From the NCBI RefSeq assembly GCF_023336505.1, contig NZ_JAMAST010000002.1, forward strand, positions 352,998 to 416,997: a stretch of 64,000 nt of DNA, read 5' to 3'. The stretch is from Sporolactobacillus mangiferae. Its GTDB lineage: Bacteria > Bacillota > Bacilli > Bacillales > Sporolactobacillaceae. Made by a program: the position numbers and the translations under genes. Within the stretch, counting starts at the first letter, position 1; each line of letters opens with the position of its first letter. Below, piece by piece: positions 60,414 to 64,000 of this stretch. Under the pieces are notes generated by a model, which saw nothing but the letters and a program-made list of their open reading frames with translations, was not told where the DNA came from and did no database searches.

Positions 60414-61865
60414 ATGAGTATATTCTCAATCTTATTGACTCTATTAATTGGAACCAACATACTGCTCGGTGCAACCGTCGTTTTTCTTGAGCGAAAAAGT
60501 ATCAGTTCAACCTGGGCGTGGCTGATGATCCTTAATTTCCTGCCCATTGTCGGTTTTATTCTTTATCTGATTTTCGGACAGAACATGAGCAGAAGAAAAA
60601 TTTTTAAATGGGATCACACCGTCCACCAGCGGACGAAGGAGATTGTGAGCAGGCAGATGCTGGCGATCGTCAATCATGAACCGCCTTTTACAGATCCGAT
60701 TCTGCGCCAGTATTCCGAACTTCTCTATCTGAATCTGAATAATGACGAAGCGCCGCTCACACTGAACAACCAACTGACCATTTTTACTTCCGGAGAATCT
60801 AAATTTCAGAAGCTGCTTCATGACATTCGCCAGGCCAGACATCATATACACATTGAGTATTATATTTTTCGCGGTGATTTTCTGGGAAATGAACTGATCG
60901 ATACGCTTGTGCAAAAAGCCGAGGAAGGAGTCGTTGTCAGACTGCTTGTCGATGACGAGGGCTCACGGCGGCTCCCGAAAAAACTTGTTCGACGGCTTAT
61001 TCAGGCCGGTGGCAAATTTCAGACCTTTTTCCCCGGCCGACTGCCACTGCTGAATTTGCGCATCAACTATCGAAATCACCGTAAACTGGTCATTATTGAC
61101 AGCGTCATCGGCTATATCGGCGGATTCAATGTCGGCGATGAATATTTAGGACTGAGTAAAAAATTCGGATTTTGGCGAGATACACATCTGCGCATCGTCG
61201 GTGAAAGTGTAACCAGCATTCAGTCCCGCTTTTTGCTTGACTGGAATCAGGCTTCCGGAGAACAGGTTCCCTTTAAATCCTATTACGCAATGGACGATCA
61301 ACAGACGCAATACGGAGAAGTCGGCATTCAGATTGTCTCCAGCGGTCCCGATCAGAAATGGGAGCAGATCAAAAATGCATTTATAAAAATGATTTTATCC
61401 GCGAAAAAAACGATCTACATTCAAACGCCTTACTTAATTCCTGACGAAAGCCTTATGAATGCGATATCAATTGCTTCACTGTCTCACGTGGATGTGCGGA
61501 TTATGATTCCAAACAAGCCTGATCATCCGTTTGTTTATTGGGCAACTTATTCGAATGTCGGACTGCTGCTTGAAGCAGGAGCACGCGTCTATCTCTATCA
61601 AAACGGTTTTCTGCATGCGAAAACGATCATTGTCGACGAACAGCTGGCAACGGTTGGTACTTCCAATCTCGATTTTCGCAGCCTGAGTCTGAATTTTGAA
61701 GTGAACGCATTTATTTATCACAAACAAACGGCCAAACAGCTGGCTTCGATCTTTAAAAAAGACATTCGCTTATCGAAAGAATTAACGATGCCCGATTATC
61801 GTTCACGTTCTTTTGTTATTAAATTTAAAGAAAGTATCTCGAGGCTGCTTTCACCTATTTTATGA
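60414..61865 (+). CDS. cls: cardiolipin synthase
   Basis: A 483-residue membrane enzyme that joins two phosphatidylglycerol molecules. Two N-terminal spans (about 1-22 and 33-53) precede two PLD domains, whose HKD motifs are NHRKLVIID...GGFNVGDEY (about 225) and FLHAKTIIVDEQLATVGTSN (about 403). The ATG at 60414 follows AAAGGACG; an upstream GTG would add eight residues. It stands alone; element B4 lies after its stop. Confidence 0.94.
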   Translation: MSIFSILLTLLIGTNILLGATVVFLERKSISSTWAWLMILNFLPIVGFILYLIFGQNMSRRKIFKWDHTVHQRTKEIVSRQMLAIVNHEPPFTDPILRQYSELLYLNLNNDEAPLTLNNQLTIFTSGESKFQKLLHDIRQARHHIHIEYYIFRGDFLGNELIDTLVQKAEEGVVVRLLVDDEGSRRLPKKLVRRLIQAGGKFQTFFPGRLPLLNLRINYRNHRKLVIIDSVIGYIGGFNVGDEYLGLSKKFGFWRDTHLRIVGESVTSIQSRFLLDWNQASGEQVPFKSYYAMDDQQTQYGEVGIQIVSSGPDQKWEQIKNAFIKMILSAKKTIYIQTPYLIPDESLMNAISIASLSHVDVRIMIPNKPDHPFVYWATYSNVGLLLEAGARVYLYQNGFLHAKTIIVDEQLATVGTSNLDFRSLSLNFEVNAFIYHKQTAKQLASIFKKDIRLSKELTMPDYRSRSFVIKFKESISRLLSPIL

Positions 61866-61875
61866 TCCGGTTCAT

Positions 61876-62276
61876 TTAGAAAAACCGGGCATAGCCCGGT
61901 CCTTACTTCCGCACGATGCGGTGGCTTCCGCGTTGTGCACAGGACATACTTTCACAGGATGCCGTCTGACTGCGATTTACCGACCATTCAGCATGATTTA
62001 CCGGTCATTCCTGCGCTATTTACCGGTCAGCGCGTGTTTTCACAGTTTTCTACCGGAGTCTTTGATCTGTTTGTTTTGTTGGCATCGGCGCTTCAGTTGC
62101 TTGCTGCGGGCGATCCAGAAGACCCCGCGGGCAGGCAGATTCCTGCGGGGTCTTATCAGGCTCGCTGATCAACAGGAACGCTCCGCAGGCGTCAGCGCAC
62201 CTCCGCTTTGATTCTCGGTCAGACACTGGTTTATTGGTTTTCATATGGGTCAAAATGATATACTTTCTTATCTTGT
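61876..62276 (-). repeat. family B element, copy B4 (longest)
   Basis: About 400 nt, leftward, starting from A8 and ending in hairpin CCGGGC-tat-GCCCGG (61884-61898) plus TTTTTCTAA. It contains the GACCCCGC/GCGGGGTC palindrome and an internal duplication of GATTTACCG-type strings near 61975-62030. Open frames on both strands arise from the repeat. Confidence 0.8.
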
Positions 62277-62369
62277 TAGAAAACCTGGCTTTTTCAAACC
62301 TCTGGCGAAGGCAAAGACGCCGTCGCACTTATACGATAATCCGCTGAATTTTAAACTTTCTTATGGTAT
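62277..62369 (-). repeat. family A element, short form, copy A8
   Basis: About 93 nt, starting 4 nt past the thioesterase terminator T-run (ACCATAAGAAAGTTTAA) and ending in an eroded hairpin (GGTTTG-aaaa-AGCCAGG) plus TTTTCTAACAAGATAAGAAAG. Confidence 0.75.
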
Positions 62370-62372
62370 TAG

Positions 62373-62411
62373 AAAAAACCGCCGGACAGGTTTGCCCGGC
62401 AGCTTTTTTAT
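62373..62411 (-). terminator. terminator of the thioesterase gene
   Basis: Stem GCCGGGC/GTCCGGC with a 6-nt loop, leftward T-run GGTTTTTTC. T-runs on both sides suggest a bidirectional terminator. Confidence 0.8.
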
Positions 62412-62419
62412 GAGTTGAT

Positions 62420-62869
62420 TCATTCTTCGAGTTGATCCGGCATACGTATCTTCCGCAGTTCAGGAACATTTCTCGGGGCATCCTGATGCTGCCGGAGAAT
62501 GTCTTTGATCTCCTCAGAAAGTGGAACAACCTGTTTTCTTTCATAATTATAACCGATCAGCGTCACACGTCCTCTTGCATGCCAGTTACCGTTTGGCCCG
62601 GCAATTGCATGCTCAACATCAAAACTTGATCTGGAAATCGTGCTGATCCAGGTGTACACGGTAATTTCTTCACCGTAATTGATCTCCTGAATGTAATCGC
62701 AATGTGTCGAAGCTACGATCACGCGCCAGTCTTTCAGATTCATACTTGGCGTGAACCAGCGGAAAATCTCACGTTTTCCTTCCTCAAAATACGTATAGTA
62801 AACTGCATTGTTGACATGGCCCATTCCGTCACAATCGACAAAGCGCACCGGAATCTTTGTTGTGATCAT
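62420..62869 (-). CDS. 4HBT-fold acyl-CoA thioesterase
   Basis: A 149-residue hotdog-fold thioesterase of the YbgC/FadM type: the catalytic segment DCDGMGHVNNAVYYTYFEEGK-like region is at about 12-32, followed by hotdog strands (VIVASTHCDYI, ITVYTWISTIS). It should hydrolyse an acyl-CoA, probably short to medium chain; the true substrate is unknown. The ATG at 62869 has only a G-rich SD. It is a single gene. Confidence 0.88.
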   Translation of the reverse strand: MITTKIPVRFVDCDGMGHVNNAVYYTYFEEGKREIFRWFTPSMNLKDWRVIVASTHCDYIQEINYGEEITVYTWISTISRSSFDVEHAIAGPNGNWHARGRVTLIGYNYERKQVVPLSEEIKDILRQHQDAPRNVPELRKIRMPDQLEE

Positions 62870-62964
62870 TCACAAGCCCCCATTTCATCGATCTTTTCCG
62901 GGAACTAGTGTACCACAATCCTGAGCTAACCGTGCTTTTTCATCCTCAGATCAGCATAAGCAGA

Positions 62965-63678
62965 TCAGGAATGCAGGACTGCCCGATATTCTGAAGGTGA
63001 ACAGTGCTCGTATTTCTTAAACATTTTGGTGAACGATGCATTGTATTCATAACCCAGCTGATACGAAATGGTCAGCACACTCAGTTTCGGATCCCCAAGC
63101 AGCTCTTTAGCACGGTGAATACGAAGATAATGGATGTACTCCAGGGGAGTCATATGCATCTGCCGCTTGAACCAATCACAATAATAAGATGGGGTATAAT
63201 GTTCCATCGCCGCCAGTTTTTTAATATTTATTTTTTCTGTATAGTGTTGATGAATATAACGGATCGACGCACTGGCAGGTGTTTCCGTCATTTTATGCAG
63301 CCAGTAATGAAGCAGCAGAGTGGCTTCGTCATGATTATGCTGCATCACTTCATAAATTAGCAGATCTTTAACCTGCTGCCAGATAATATTTATGTTCCAA
63401 ATTAACTGATAATGATCCGCAGTCTGATTTTGCAAAAAAGGGCGAATGTAGTGATCAGGCAATTCGATCACCAGGTTCTCATTTGACTCATTCGAACTGA
63501 GCGTATACATATATCGTGCAGGCAGCAGACAGAATTGTCCCGCACTGATCGTTTGCTGCTTTTTTTCAGTTGAAATGACCGTCGTGCCACGAATAGGCAG
63601 CACGATTTTAAAATGCGTCGTGCTTTCATATTGCTGCGCTTCGCTGAATGACACAAAGTAAAAGTAAATGTCCTCCAA
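62965..63678 (-). CDS. AraC-family transcriptional regulator
   Basis: About 237 residues: an N-terminal cupin-like sensor (KIVLPIRGTTVIS, AGQFCLLPARYMYTL) and a C-terminal double HTH (INIKKLAAMEHYTPSYYCDWFKR and VLTISYQLGYEYNASFTKMFKKY). I choose TTG at 63678, because AGGAGGAG lies 9 nt upstream; the open frame continues to 63858 but with an unlikely hydrophobic extension. The divergent gene just beyond the window is its likely target, by analogy to sugar-operon regulators. Confidence 0.82.
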   Translation of the reverse strand: MEDIYFYFVSFSEAQQYESTTHFKIVLPIRGTTVISTEKKQQTISAGQFCLLPARYMYTLSSNESNENLVIELPDHYIRPFLQNQTADHYQLIWNINIIWQQVKDLLIYEVMQHNHDEATLLLHYWLHKMTETPASASIRYIHQHYTEKINIKKLAAMEHYTPSYYCDWFKRQMHMTPLEYIHYLRIHRAKELLGDPKLSVLTISYQLGYEYNASFTKMFKKYEHCSPSEYRAVLHS

Positions 63679-63997
63679 AAAAGATCGCTCCTCCTGATTG
63701 TGAATGTCAGCTAGCGGAGAGGGGGCTGCTGATTCAAATATGCACCAAGCTACAGGCAACAGTAACGATGAATCAGTGAAAAATACCCCTAAATTGGAGT
63801 ATATCAAATAATACGTGACTTTTGGTCGATTCGTTTGAAATAAAAATAAAATGTGCAAAAGAAGTCAAGAAATTTGCATTTTGTAATCGTTTACTATTAA
63901 AAACGGATAAAATTGATCGAAAAAATGGAAAAGATAAGGACTTGCAATCCTCTTATACTCTTCCTGTTAATACAATTTTCAGGGGGAAAATGAAATA
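63679..63997. other. divergent promoter region at the right edge
   Basis: A/T-rich region with no credible gene. TTGCAA (about 63941) and TATACT (about 63953) are too close together to be a standard promoter. AGGGGG at 63981-63986 is a probable ribosome binding site for the gene that starts at the edge. Confidence 0.4.
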
Positions 63998-64000
63998 ATG
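63998..64000 (+). other. possible start codon of the next gene
   Basis: The window ends on ATG, 11 nt after AGGGGG. An earlier ATG at 63990 runs into TAA after two codons, so 63998 is the likelier start. Nothing of the product can be seen. Confidence 0.4.

Noticed and set aside
61813..62211. 132-codon rightward frame over the cls end and B4
   Set aside because: It overlaps cls in another frame and the repeat; no SD; a by-product of the element.
11347..62369. Family A as a CRISPR array
   Set aside because: Copies are scattered over 50 kb rather than regularly spaced with unique spacers, and no cas genes are present.
5797..62369. Families A and B as insertion sequences or a group IIC intron
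   Set aside because: No transposase or reverse transcriptase frame, no convincing terminal inverted repeats, and lengths of only 90-400 nt. A non-autonomous relative remains possible.

Overview
The window looks like chromosomal DNA of a spore-forming, low-to-moderate G+C member of the Bacilli. Gene content and order match Bacillus subtilis blocks (sufCDSUB, metNIQ, sigI-rsgI, yusI-gcvH, gltAB with divergent gltC, alsRSD, hom-thrC-thrB, a ywqA/ywqB-like pair), and there are spore-coat (CotF-type) and YtaF-type sporulation genes. The repeats and divergence point to a relative outside Bacillus proper. A Sporolactobacillaceae-like genome is my best guess, but this is inference. I see no prophage, CRISPR array, transposase, tRNA or rRNA gene.

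Layout. 0.1-5.5 kb: Fe-S cluster assembly operon sufCDSUB, leftward. 6.2-9.1 kb: methionine importer metNIQ under a SAM-I (S-box) riboswitch. 9.4-11.1 kb: sigI-rsgI. 11.7-12.5 kb: gcvH and an ArsC/Spx-fold protein. 12.7-17.5 kb, rightward: two CotF-type proteins, an S9 peptidase, a secreted CAP-domain protein and an SGNH hydrolase. 17.7-21.2 kb: class Ib ribonucleotide reductase nrdI-nrdE-nrdF with two NrdR-type boxes. 21.7-25.4 kb: ppx-ppk. 25.8-33.0 kb: glutamate synthase with divergent gltC. 33.3-35.0 kb: lipoate synthesis (lipM-lipA). 35.5-39.1 kb: SNF2 helicase and a short SWIM protein. 39.4-42.8 kb: hom-thrC-thrB, then a 31-residue membrane peptide. 42.9-48.4 kb: an RpiR regulator, an orphan HisC-like aminotransferase, and a serine T-box leader driving a class V aminotransferase and serA. 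48.7-54.7 kb: pantothenate kinase, a four-gene operon of poorly known function, and a YtaF/MntP-type membrane protein. 55.1-58.9 kb: acetoin genes alsD, alsS, alsR. 58.9-63.7 kb: AI-2E-type permease, cardiolipin synthase, thioesterase and an AraC regulator. The window ends at what may be the start codon of the next gene.

How the genes fit together. SufCDSUB supplies the Fe-S clusters needed by LipA and glutamate synthase. LipM and LipA make lipoyl groups, and GcvH is the usual carrier in the Bacillus relay. Hom/ThrC/ThrB, the SerA pair and MetNIQ cover linked amino-acid supply, with SAM-I and T-box RNA switches on two of them. AlsS/AlsD divert pyruvate to acetoin.

The least ordinary content is two families of dispersed intergenic elements. 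Family A is about 90-150 nt, with nine copies at eight loci. Family B is about 335-400 nt, with four clear copies plus remnants, and each full-length copy ends in its own intrinsic terminator. All clear copies have the same orientation. At seven of the nine loci carrying an element, the upstream edge lies within a few to about 20 nt of the T-tract of a leftward gene's intrinsic terminator (a weak one at alsS). The pattern resembles a terminator-associated mobile element or multicopy structured RNA family, and I do not recognise it as a named system. These points come from reading by eye, with no alignment or database search.
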